From UBA1413 sp964395045 (GTDB taxonomy: Bacteria > Bacteroidota > Bacteroidia > Bacteroidales > Prolixibacteraceae), in contig CAYNBE010000069.1 in assembly GCA_964395045.1 (NCBI GenBank), positions 1 through 15,302 of the forward strand: DNA of 15,302 nt, in the 5' to 3' direction. Below the pieces are notes generated by a model, which was given only the letters and a program-made list of their open reading frames with translations, had not been told where the DNA came from and did not search any database. Of the stretch, positions 6,588 through 14,519 are shown one piece after another (position 1 is the stretch's first letter; each line of letters opens with the position of its first letter). Both the position numbers and the translations under genes were made by a program.

Positions 6588-8852
6588 TCACTCAACCGGT
6601 TTAATATGGAAAATGCAACTATCGTAATCTCCCCTTAATTTTACCTGAATTCCAATTTCCATCAGGGCACGTCCGGTAATTCTGCCCATGGGTATTGGTT
6701 TGCCGATATCTTCAACTGTTTTATTTTTTCCATATACTTCTACTTCATACTTATTATCAGGATTAAGTGACTCCAGTAACATATTCGGGATACTTTCCAT
6801 TAACCGGAGTCCATGTCCAAAAGCAAACAGCAAAGATTCACCGGTATCAGGCAACACAAACTGGAAAGCTGCATAAGGATGCTCCCGCAAAGAAGCAATG
6901 CGATGCAACTCGCCTTTGCACGTAATGTGCCGGATTTTCTTAAACAGGTTAAAATAACCTTTCACCTCTGCCAGTTCTTCCGGTGCCATTTTATCGAGCT
7001 GTAAGGTTGTGGCAAGCCAGCCCATCATGCCCACATGTGCCATGAAATCGAGGGGGGCATAAGCCTGTCTTCCGTTGTAGCTTGTCGATGTATAACTAAG
7101 ATGTCCGGCACCACCCGCCATATATGCCGGGTGCAGATATGTGAAACCTTCCTGTAAAACGATGCAGTCGACCGGATCCTGGTTATCGCTGCGGTTGATC
7201 CGGGCAAAGTAATCGTCCATTTTCAGGTCAGACCGGCCGTTCCCTGCTGAACAGTTCTCGAAAAAAACATTTGGGAATTCTTTCTCCAGCCGTTCAAATA
7301 ATTTGTAGAAGTTTTCTGTGTATCTGGTCCGCATTGTCCGGCGGTCCGGGATGTCGGGAACCTCAAAGTAACGGTTGAAATCAAGCTTCAGATAGTCAAT
7401 ATCATTTTCCCTCAGAAGCTTAGACATTTCCACATAAACATACTCAAGAACATCCGGGCGGGAAAGGTTGATCATGGTACTTGACATATCCTTTCCGCCC
7501 CATCTTTCCCATTCTGTTTTTGCAAAAAGCCATTCCTGCTTGTCCTTATCTGAAAAGAGTTTTGAATCGTCCATAACCCTTTCAGGCTCCATCCAAATCC
7601 CGAATTTCATGCCCTGGCGGTGTACTTCGTCAATAACAGGTTTCAACCCACGTGGAAATTTTTGCTTATCGACCGTCCATTCCCCGATCGCAGTTTGCCA
7701 GCCATCATCAATGATAAACACTTCGGCCCCGACTTCAGCGGCACGGGGAATCAGCGACATAACATTTTTCTCATTTACGCCAAGCTGCAACAAAGCCCCG
7801 AATGAATTGTAGACAATGGGAACCTCTACATTTAACATATTTTCGGGGTACAAATATCTTCTCTGGTAGCGATGGATCATACGTGATGCTTCTCCAAAAC
7901 CTCCCCTGGTATATCCGGCTGTAAATACAGGTGTTTTGTGGCTCCCACCCGGTGCAAGCTTCAGCAAAAAATCGAAGTCATTATAACCTCCGCTTACCCG
8001 TAGCCGTTTATAAGCATCCAGTCCGATAATCATTTTCCAGTCGCCGCTCCATTGCAGGGTGCCAAACCAGACAGCTCCTTCTTTCTCGGTGGTAAGCCCG
8101 TCCCGGTCAAGTGCAAAATAGGGGACGTGGTAATGTCCGCTTATCCCGTTCCTACTTTCCAGCACTTTCTCCCCGGGGCCAACAAATTCGCGGGTTATCT
8201 GCCATTCTTTTCCCCAGCTCCCTGAAATGTGGGTCAGCCGGTATTGATGGGAATGAGGAACATACCAGCTTGCCGATTGTATATTTTCGATTTCAACTTC
8301 CTCAATGCCTTCATTTTTGACTTCAACCCAGCGGTCAATGAGGTCAAGCCCGGGATAAACCTGATAATGCAACACAGTATAAAATGGATAATCTTTGGCC
8401 TTCAGAATGACTTGCAGGTGGTTATCCTGAATTTTAAAGGAGTCGACGGTTTGTCTGAGGTGGACAAGGCGATCAGGCTTTTCGATTTTAAGGCAGGGTT
8501 CCATCCGGGCACCTTCAGTGTATGTTGAATACTCACAAGGGCTTTCCTGCCAACGGCGACCGATAGCCGGAGGTTCCGGAATATCATTGATGTCGGTTAC
8601 TTTTCCTCCCCAGTGAAGGTTCACAAACAATCCGGTTTTATCTAATCCGAAGGCATAACTTGAATTAACAGTGTTGATTAAAAACACTTTTCTATCCTTA
8701 TCATACTTAATGGACGTACTATTTGTATTTTTTACCTCATCCTGTCCATTCGCAAATGCATTCTGAAGAAATGTACAAATCAACAAGGTTATCAATGGAA
8801 TAGCAATAACCTTTCGGATACTATAGCAACATTTGTATTCTTTTGTCTTCAT
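6588..8852 (-). CDS. GH36-family alpha-galactosidase, divergent type
   Basis: A 754-residue exported GH36 enzyme. The leader has a polar start, then a hydrophobic core (about 15-30) ending near NAFANG. The N-terminal beta-sandwich spans about 45-310 (VLESRNGISG 230-239, VWFGTLQWSGDW, SGGYNDFDF) and the (beta/alpha)8 barrel about 340-640: IDDGWQ (381-386), GIWMEPERV (418-426), KLDFNR with predicted nucleophile Asp491, and INRSDNQDP with predicted acid/base Asp556. A C-terminal beta domain follows (about 650-750). Unlike the canonical paralogue at 1-2215, it has KLD in place of KWD, NCSAGNGR in place of the Cys-Lys-Gly4-Arg loop, and INRSD in place of FWTSD. Substrate recognition therefore probably differs; another alpha-galactoside or alpha-GalNAc-type sugar is possible. 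The start overlaps the stop of the upstream DUF5107-TPR gene (ATGA). The family call is firm; the specificity is open. Confidence 0.92.
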   Translation of the reverse strand: MKTKEYKCCYSIRKVIAIPLITLLICTFLQNAFANGQDEVKNTNSTSIKYDKDRKVFLINTVNSSYAFGLDKTGLFVNLHWGGKVTDINDIPEPPAIGRRWQESPCEYSTYTEGARMEPCLKIEKPDRLVHLRQTVDSFKIQDNHLQVILKAKDYPFYTVLHYQVYPGLDLIDRWVEVKNEGIEEVEIENIQSASWYVPHSHQYRLTHISGSWGKEWQITREFVGPGEKVLESRNGISGHYHVPYFALDRDGLTTEKEGAVWFGTLQWSGDWKMIIGLDAYKRLRVSGGYNDFDFLLKLAPGGSHKTPVFTAGYTRGGFGEASRMIHRYQRRYLYPENMLNVEVPIVYNSFGALLQLGVNEKNVMSLIPRAAEVGAEVFIIDDGWQTAIGEWTVDKQKFPRGLKPVIDEVHRQGMKFGIWMEPERVMDDSKLFSDKDKQEWLFAKTEWERWGGKDMSSTMINLSRPDVLEYVYVEMSKLLRENDIDYLKLDFNRYFEVPDIPDRRTMRTRYTENFYKLFERLEKEFPNVFFENCSAGNGRSDLKMDDYFARINRSDNQDPVDCIVLQEGFTYLHPAYMAGGAGHLSYTSTSYNGRQAYAPLDFMAHVGMMGWLATTLQLDKMAPEELAEVKGYFNLFKKIRHITCKGELHRIASLREHPYAAFQFVLPDTGESLLFAFGHGLRLMESIPNMLLESLNPDNKYEVEVYGKNKTVEDIGKPIPMGRITGRALMEIGIQVKLRGDYDSCIFHIKPVE
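8849..8852 (-). other. ATGA start/stop overlap (DUF5107-TPR to GH36 gene)
   Basis: The GH36 ATG (8852-8850) overlaps the TGA stop (8851-8849) of the DUF5107-TPR gene. The layout matches the overlap at 2964-2967 and implies coupled translation of the two products. Confidence 0.8.
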
Positions 8853-11800
8853 CTACTTTGATTTTGATGTTGGAGAGTTTTTATAAAATATTTTGCCCAC
8901 AAATGATCCGGTTTGGTCTCAATTGCCATTTGGAAAAACTCTTTGGCCTTTGTGGTTTCCCCATTCCCGAGATAGCCCAATGCAATGGTATAGTACGCAT
9001 CCGAATTTACTTCCTGAAGGGTTTGTCCCGGCCCAAAGGAGACGAAAAAATTCTCAACATAATCCGTTACATCATTTTTCCCTTTTGCGATCAGGTTGTC
9101 AAACAACAGACTTGCGTCTGCTTTTTTATCAGTCTCAAGTAAAGCCAATCCTTTGAAATAATCATAGGCAGAGCTTTTCGTTTCGGTTTTTGAAGCAAGG
9201 TCATAATATTTCCGGGCATCCTTTTTCTTTCCCATATTCTGCAATGCCTTTCCTGTCAGGTAATAGATCTGTGCATTGCGCGGATAGACTTCCCACCGGG
9301 CATAATTCTGATTTTCGGGATACTGGTCGGCCATTTGAAAGAATCGGAGCGCATCCGAAAATTTTCCTTCACCCATTTTCTGTTCTCCGGCCAACAGGCA
9401 GGCATCCGCATAAATATCGTGCAAATCGTTCACCCCTTCCTGCCGGCTGAAAAAATGGGTAGTGAGATATTCGATTGCCTGATCGAACTCTCCATTGATG
9501 ATCAACATCCGTATTTCCCGGACAAATGAATCGTACCTTTTTACCGTGGTCCGGTGGTTTTGAACCAGCATTTCCAACCGTTTTGAAACACCGGTTCCGG
9601 CACTCTCATAAACCTCATCCAACTCTGTGAACCAACATGCCTCGCTGTTATCCAGGCTGATGGCTTTTTCGTAAGTGGTGATGGCCTTCTGTGTATCTTT
9701 TACATGGTATTTGTAGCCCCAGCCAAGGTTCCTGTAAGCCATCGCAAAATCAGGTTTCCGTTCAACGGCTTTCTGCCAGTATTCCATTGCCACATCCTGC
9801 TGTTTATCGAAAAGAAGGTTACCCATGTAATAATACGTATTTGCTGCTTCAGGCAAATATTCCATCGCTTTTTTATATACATCAACTGTTTCCAAACGAA
9901 AAGGGAAACAATAGTCGATTGGCAGAGAGACCGCCCGGCTGAAATATTCCTTTGCGGTGGATGGTTCGCCTGAAAGATCACTGGTATATCCCAAATAATA
10001 TTGGATAGTGGGGTAATTCTTCAGCTTTTCATTTGCAGAATGGGCTGCCATTTGCAGGATGTTTTCAGCCTCCTCAGCAAATCCGTTGTTTAAATAATCT
10101 ACTGCCAGTTCGAGGTATGTCTCAGGCTTATCACGCATCAGCATTTTTAAATCAGAATAGAATTCAGTAGCAATGCTAATTTCTGTTGCCTCAGCAATCC
10201 TGTACAATTCATTGGATGCGTATATGTTAATTGGGTCAATAGATAAAACACGGGTAGCCAGTTCTTTTGCCTGTTCATTATCTCCCAGTTTCCTTACAAT
10301 GGTTGTTTTCAGGTTGAGTGCATTCAGGTTCATGGCATTGCCAATCAGCGACTGATTTAGTTCGTCAAGTGCCTGCTCAAATTTTTTTTCCTTTACTGAA
10401 ATCTGTGCCAGTAGAAAAGTTGCAGGCGACATGAAATGATAGTCCCAGGCTGCCCGGTAAAGGGTATCGATTGCAGCTTTATAGTTCCCCTGTTCTTTTA
10501 AAATCAGGCCCAGATTGTATAAAGCTTCACAATCACGCGGGCGGGTGTAATCCTTCGTCAACCGTTTGATTGCTTTTCGCAGGTACACAGACGCTTTATC
10601 ATAGTCGCCCCTTTCCCGGTAATAAATCCCCATTTGGGTGTTGCACCGGATATCAAAAGGATCGCGGCGAAGAGCTTCCTCAAAATAATCCAACGGATTG
10701 ACAAAAGCGTTGTGAAACTGCACATTCCGGAGACCTGTCAGGTACAATTCTTCGTTTGTCTTGATTTCAGCCGGTTTTAGCGGAGGTTTCACTGTTTCGG
10801 GCAGCGGTTTTAAAGTATCCTTTTTAACCGGCTGGTACGAGATGATTTCTTTGCCTTCGGCATCAGAAAGCATAAGCTTTACTTTGGTTTCATCGCGGAC
10901 ATTAACCGGTAGTTTTGTTTCTGCCCTGAATGGTTTATCAGGCGCAATGGTTGTTTCTTTTTTATACAGGATTTCACCGCTCTCATCTATAAGTGTAATG
11001 GTTGTATTGCTGATCAATTCAGTGGTATTTGCAGCAATCATTACATTGTTGTCCGGTTTAAATTCCATGTTCAGACTGGCTCTCCGATTGCCTGCTTTGG
11101 CCCCTCCCATGTTGTGCAAGCCATACCAGTACTTGGTGAATGTTTTTACTTCGTACGGGTTTAACCAGCTGTAATCGGGCTGATTGTCGGAATAGGCCCC
11201 CACCATGAGTTCAAGGTAGGCTCCGTCGCTCTCCGTGAGTATTTCCGAATCCCATTTTTTGCCGTAAGCACCTGGTCCCCACAAAAAGAATTTTCCTCCT
11301 TTTACAATGTTGGGATTGCCAACCAGCATGGTTCCCGCATCCTTCCCATGATCATATCCAGCAATAAAGCCGTCTTTCAGGTCGTACACAAAAATGGAAA
11401 TCAGGTCATCATTGTTTTTCCACCAGCTGGCATCTATCCCGTTTTTGTAATGCTCCCTGCCATTGTATGCTTCATGGGTCACCGGCCAGTGACAAAAGCT
11501 GTTTTTGGCGTGCATTACCCCAAAGTCGGTACTTTCCGGGAAAATGATCTGGTAATCCTTATTGGCGTGTGTAGCCACGTTCGACCAGTACAGAAATGAG
11601 TTTTTGTTTTGGGTTGAATTGATGATCCTGCCTGAAATTTCCATGTACGATTTTCCGGGATACAGAGTGACCCCGATGGCCCAGCGCATACGATGCCGGA
11701 ATTCGGTTTCACCCACCCAGATGGTTTTGCTCCCGTCGCTGTTTTCAACCAGTTTATAATCGACCGGCATTTGTGAGGTAATCCGGTGATGGTGAAAAGT

Positions 11801-12223
11801 ATTCCACTCAACGCCGCCTGAAATCCATGCCCCCGGCATCCCGATATTCGCCGGTTTGATGACATGCTGGTGGTAAAAAATATCGTAATTGCTGGTTTTG
11901 TCGACAGCATATAAAATCCTGCCTCCCAGTTCGGGCAGAATACAAACTCTTACATACTCATTTTCAAGATACAGCGCTTTGTATTCTTTTATAACCCGTT
12001 CGTTGGTGATATTATCATCCATCGCATAAGGGTAGATGGCCCTTTTAGCCCGCTGATAAGCAAAATTCCGCATAAAACCAGGCGACTTTTCTGGTTCACC
12101 AACCATATAGGTGGGCAGTTTTAACGGCTCTTCCCAAATCTTAACTGTTCCCTGTCCAAAAACTTTGCTGCTGATTGAAAAAACAATCATTATTAATATC
12201 AAGGTGATTATCAGTCGTTTCAT
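8849..12223 (-). CDS. DUF5107 domain protein with long C-terminal TPR array (copy 1)
   Basis: A 1124-residue exported protein, paralogous to the one at 2964-6293. It has a signal peptide (hydrophobic core about 4-18, likely cleavage near VFGQG, 21-25). The DUF5107 domain covers about 26-385 and carries LPELGGR (96-102), GGVEWN (136-141) and FHHHR (143-147), the putative sugar-site region of a mutarotase-like fold. A beta-rich linker domain follows, then the ELYLTGLRN segment that opens about 600 residues of TPR helices (for example NLGWGYKYHVKD and the C-terminal IALGYLGNGETTKAKEFF). The gene overlaps the GH36 gene by ATGA, so the two products are probably made together and may act as a pair. 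The activity is unknown: candidates are a novel glycosidase, a sugar epimerase-like enzyme, or a glycan-binding scaffold. It lies 77 bases after the GH-A glycosidase gene with no evident terminator, so it is probably in the same operon. Confidence 0.88.
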   Translation of the reverse strand: MKRLIITLILIMIVFSISSKVFGQGTVKIWEEPLKLPTYMVGEPEKSPGFMRNFAYQRAKRAIYPYAMDDNITNERVIKEYKALYLENEYVRVCILPELGGRILYAVDKTSNYDIFYHQHVIKPANIGMPGAWISGGVEWNTFHHHRITSQMPVDYKLVENSDGSKTIWVGETEFRHRMRWAIGVTLYPGKSYMEISGRIINSTQNKNSFLYWSNVATHANKDYQIIFPESTDFGVMHAKNSFCHWPVTHEAYNGREHYKNGIDASWWKNNDDLISIFVYDLKDGFIAGYDHGKDAGTMLVGNPNIVKGGKFFLWGPGAYGKKWDSEILTESDGAYLELMVGAYSDNQPDYSWLNPYEVKTFTKYWYGLHNMGGAKAGNRRASLNMEFKPDNNVMIAANTTELISNTTITLIDESGEILYKKETTIAPDKPFRAETKLPVNVRDETKVKLMLSDAEGKEIISYQPVKKDTLKPLPETVKPPLKPAEIKTNEELYLTGLRNVQFHNAFVNPLDYFEEALRRDPFDIRCNTQMGIYYRERGDYDKASVYLRKAIKRLTKDYTRPRDCEALYNLGLILKEQGNYKAAIDTLYRAAWDYHFMSPATFLLAQISVKEKKFEQALDELNQSLIGNAMNLNALNLKTTIVRKLGDNEQAKELATRVLSIDPINIYASNELYRIAEATEISIATEFYSDLKMLMRDKPETYLELAVDYLNNGFAEEAENILQMAAHSANEKLKNYPTIQYYLGYTSDLSGEPSTAKEYFSRAVSLPIDYCFPFRLETVDVYKKAMEYLPEAANTYYYMGNLLFDKQQDVAMEYWQKAVERKPDFAMAYRNLGWGYKYHVKDTQKAITTYEKAISLDNSEACWFTELDEVYESAGTGVSKRLEMLVQNHRTTVKRYDSFVREIRMLIINGEFDQAIEYLTTHFFSRQEGVNDLHDIYADACLLAGEQKMGEGKFSDALRFFQMADQYPENQNYARWEVYPRNAQIYYLTGKALQNMGKKKDARKYYDLASKTETKSSAYDYFKGLALLETDKKADASLLFDNLIAKGKNDVTDYVENFFVSFGPGQTLQEVNSDAYYTIALGYLGNGETTKAKEFFQMAIETKPDHLWAKYFIKTLQHQNQSR

Positions 12224-12300
12224 CGAAGCTTCGGTATATATTTTGATAAATTCATGTTATTCTTCATAAGACTGAATTTCCGGATGTTGGTTACTCATTT
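12224..12300 (-). other. 77-base spacer with 10-base palindrome CGAAGCTTCG
   Basis: The spacer separates the GH-A glycosidase gene from DUF5107-TPR copy 1. CGAAGCTTCG (12224-12233) is a perfect palindrome directly abutting the downstream ATG. It has no loop and no T-run, so it is not a terminator; in RNA it could mildly affect initiation. I see no clear promoter. Confidence 0.35.
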
Positions 12301-14373
12301 CTATCTCCCTGTTTTTATTGAAAAGACAACCGCATCATTTTTTCTGATCATCGCAATTACTTTACCTGTCTTCCTGTCGACCGAAGGCATTTCACCGTAA
12401 TAACATTCTCCAACTTCCCAACCTGCCCCCAAAGAAAGTTCTGTTTTTGAACTTTTCGGTTCATAATTAATTGCCACGATGATCCGTGTATGTTCATCAA
12501 CTTTATGCTCAGTCAATCCGATCATGTGATTGTTTCCCGTCACAGCTTTACCCGATGGAATATCTTCCCTAATACGTTTGTATATCTGATAATAAGGTTC
12601 TGCGTCTTTCTTATTAAATGCGCCGACTACATTAAATAATGATTTCTCAATTGGATAATTCAGAAAATAAACTTTCCCTTTGCCGTAATTAGAAACTGTA
12701 AAAGCCGGATTGCCATTTTGATCAGTACCAAGTACCTGAGCAGTAACTACCTTCAAATTAAGTTTAAAAGAAGGAGGCATCTGGATTTTAATTTGATCAC
12801 TGGTGTTAACTCCCTTTATTGTAACAAGATCATTTATGATATTCATTTCCCTGGTCTGCACCTGTAATCCGGTAATGTCATTAAACGACCGTAAAAGTCC
12901 GTTTCCGACCGATATGTATAGGGTTGCCCCATCTTTAACCTTCTTCAGCAAATCATCAAACCTTTCCTGGTTCATAAACCTGGAAAAAACTGTATTGCCT
13001 GACAAACCCGGGAGGAAGTAAACTTTGGAGTCTTTTATCGGCTGAGTGCTGGTTTGAAATTCAATATCAATTCCTGCCTGTTTTGCCATTAAAAATGTAC
13101 CAAAGGCAGTTTGCCATGAATCCGGGTCCATGGGCAGGATACATACCGCGTCAATAATGCGTCCCGGAAGTTTCTTGTATGGAAACTTTTCCAAAAAATT
13201 ATTAAAATTATGCAGTTCATTGACGATGGGCTTAGAAGTATAATCAGGGAAAAACAACCCCAGTTCCCCTTCCAGTGCAACCCAGTCATAAGGTGCGTGT
13301 TTAAGATGCGTTTGTTCAAAAGCACACCACCACATGAAACCCTTGCAATCGTGTGCCCACAGGGAGAAAAGACTGTTCCGGGCATAATCGGTCGTAATTT
13401 CAGGACTGCCCTGCATAGGGCCAAATGTCCCCGTCTCTTCCAGGAAACAGGGTTTACCTCCTATGTCCTGCCACATAACCGTATTTGCTGTGGGATGCAA
13501 AACGGTCCGGATGGTATTGATTGGTTCTTTGTCGCTTCCGTAGGTTGGGGAAGGATAAGCATGTGTACATAAAACATCTGTCACTTCTGCCTGATCTTCG
13601 ATTGTCCAGATACCTTCCGTTTTCAGACTGTGCATACCCGAAACAACCAATCTGCTCTTATCCTCCGATTTAATGGCATTGGTTATTGCTGAAATCCAGT
13701 TCCATGCTGTTGCTTGCAATGTGACTGCCTCCATGGAATTGCATTCATTCCCCAAATCCCATGCTATTATTACAGGACTATTTTTGAAGCGTGAAACAAA
13801 ATACTTTACAAAACGAACTTCCCACATAATTGCATCAGGGTCTGAGAGAATTTTCTTCCCTTCCAATGCAGGAGGCACAAATAATCTTCCGCTCATCCAT
13901 CCTGTTATCAGGCCAACAATCAGCTTTATGTCGTATTTTTCTGCAATCCTTGTCATTTCCTCAAAGTGCAGGATAGCTTCATGGCTTACCCCTGCCTTGC
14001 CTTCTGCATCATCCGTCAATGGTTTTTCTCCCCAACGGTATTCTACCGGGGAACCTCCTCCTCCCCGGAGTAGGCTTATTGGCTGAAAATCGGACCACAA
14101 AGGGAAAACCCTTAAATATTTTATGCCATTATCCGAAAGTATTTTAAAATCCTTCTCAACAATATCCGTGCGCCAGTCCGACCACATCGCTGTTCCAGCA
14201 TGGGAAGCCCAGTAATTGGCCCCCAAAATAAAGGTACCCGACTCCAAAAATGATCCGGAAGTGTTGCTGGGTTCAGATTTCGTCTGTGAATTCTGGGAAT
14301 AACCACCAAATACCGCAACCATCCCGATCAGTGCAAGTGTAAAAATTGTTTTTTTAGCCATTTTTTTCATCAT
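12301..14373 (-). CDS. Exported clan GH-A glycoside hydrolase (GH5/endo-beta-mannosidase-like) with amidotransferase-like C-terminal domain
   Basis: A 690-residue exported enzyme. Its signal peptide has hydrophobic core 10-23 and no lipobox Cys. The (beta/alpha)8 barrel runs from about 48 to 400: ILGANYW (49-55), IKYLRVFPLWSDF (84-96), AWDLGNECN with predicted acid/base Glu210, the HAYPSP loop (271-276), and PCFLEETG with predicted nucleophile Glu313 (Glu312 adjacent). Residues about 405-610 look like the class I amidotransferase-like domain that follows the barrel in GH42-type enzymes (ILPMDPDSW, VYFLPGLSG, GATLYISVGNG, GKGKVYFLNYP). A small beta-sandwich ends the protein (about 615-690). 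This layout resembles endo-1,4-beta-mannosidase-like (COG3934-type) proteins and also GH42/GH164-type architecture, so beta-mannoside or beta-galactoside substrates are the main candidates. It is the first gene of the minus-strand run. Starts at 14373 (MMKKM) or 14370 cannot be separated. The clan is fairly sure; the family and substrate are not. Confidence 0.82.
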   Translation of the reverse strand: MMKKMAKKTIFTLALIGMVAVFGGYSQNSQTKSEPSNTSGSFLESGTFILGANYWASHAGTAMWSDWRTDIVEKDFKILSDNGIKYLRVFPLWSDFQPISLLRGGGGSPVEYRWGEKPLTDDAEGKAGVSHEAILHFEEMTRIAEKYDIKLIVGLITGWMSGRLFVPPALEGKKILSDPDAIMWEVRFVKYFVSRFKNSPVIIAWDLGNECNSMEAVTLQATAWNWISAITNAIKSEDKSRLVVSGMHSLKTEGIWTIEDQAEVTDVLCTHAYPSPTYGSDKEPINTIRTVLHPTANTVMWQDIGGKPCFLEETGTFGPMQGSPEITTDYARNSLFSLWAHDCKGFMWWCAFEQTHLKHAPYDWVALEGELGLFFPDYTSKPIVNELHNFNNFLEKFPYKKLPGRIIDAVCILPMDPDSWQTAFGTFLMAKQAGIDIEFQTSTQPIKDSKVYFLPGLSGNTVFSRFMNQERFDDLLKKVKDGATLYISVGNGLLRSFNDITGLQVQTREMNIINDLVTIKGVNTSDQIKIQMPPSFKLNLKVVTAQVLGTDQNGNPAFTVSNYGKGKVYFLNYPIEKSLFNVVGAFNKKDAEPYYQIYKRIREDIPSGKAVTGNNHMIGLTEHKVDEHTRIIVAINYEPKSSKTELSLGAGWEVGECYYGEMPSVDRKTGKVIAMIRKNDAVVFSIKTGR

Positions 14374-14519
14374 CTATATAAGCTTTTCAGAAGAATCAGT
14401 TTGGCACCATTTAAAAATACCTTGCATTTCAGCACTAACTACATACAAAATAAATTCTTTGTATCGATAAAATCAGCTTATTTTGTTATGCAAAACCTTT
14501 GCAAAATTTTGTACAGGCA
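14374..14519. promoter_or_regulatory. Divergent promoter/operator region
   Basis: 146 bases lie between two divergent starts, so promoters for both directions must lie in or near this region. It contains ATACAAA/TTTGTAT (14443-14449 and 14458-14464, 8-base loop), ACAAAATAA/TTATTTTGT (14445-14453 and 14478-14486), and TGCAAAA twice in direct orientation 11 bases apart (14489-14495 and 14500-14506). TTATTTTG occurs on each strand, one mismatch from the Bacteroidota -7 element TAnnTTTG, but without a well-spaced -33 element. The repeats are seen directly; their use as operators is inference. Confidence 0.55.

Noticed and set aside
6339..6638. Plus-strand open frame of 99 codons across the intergenic spacer
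   Set aside because: It runs through the repeat element and into the antisense of the GH36 3' end; the translation is low-complexity and shows no domain.
12224..12233. CGAAGCTTCG as a transcription terminator between the GH-A and DUF5107-TPR genes
   Set aside because: It is a loop-less 10-base palindrome with no following T-run and abuts the start codon, so it does not look like an intrinsic terminator.
14458..14485. Plus-strand promoter TTTG (14458) with TTATTTTG (14478)
   Set aside because: The -7-like element has a mismatch and the 16-base spacing is shorter than expected for the Bacteroidota consensus; it is mentioned only as weak support in the regulatory region.
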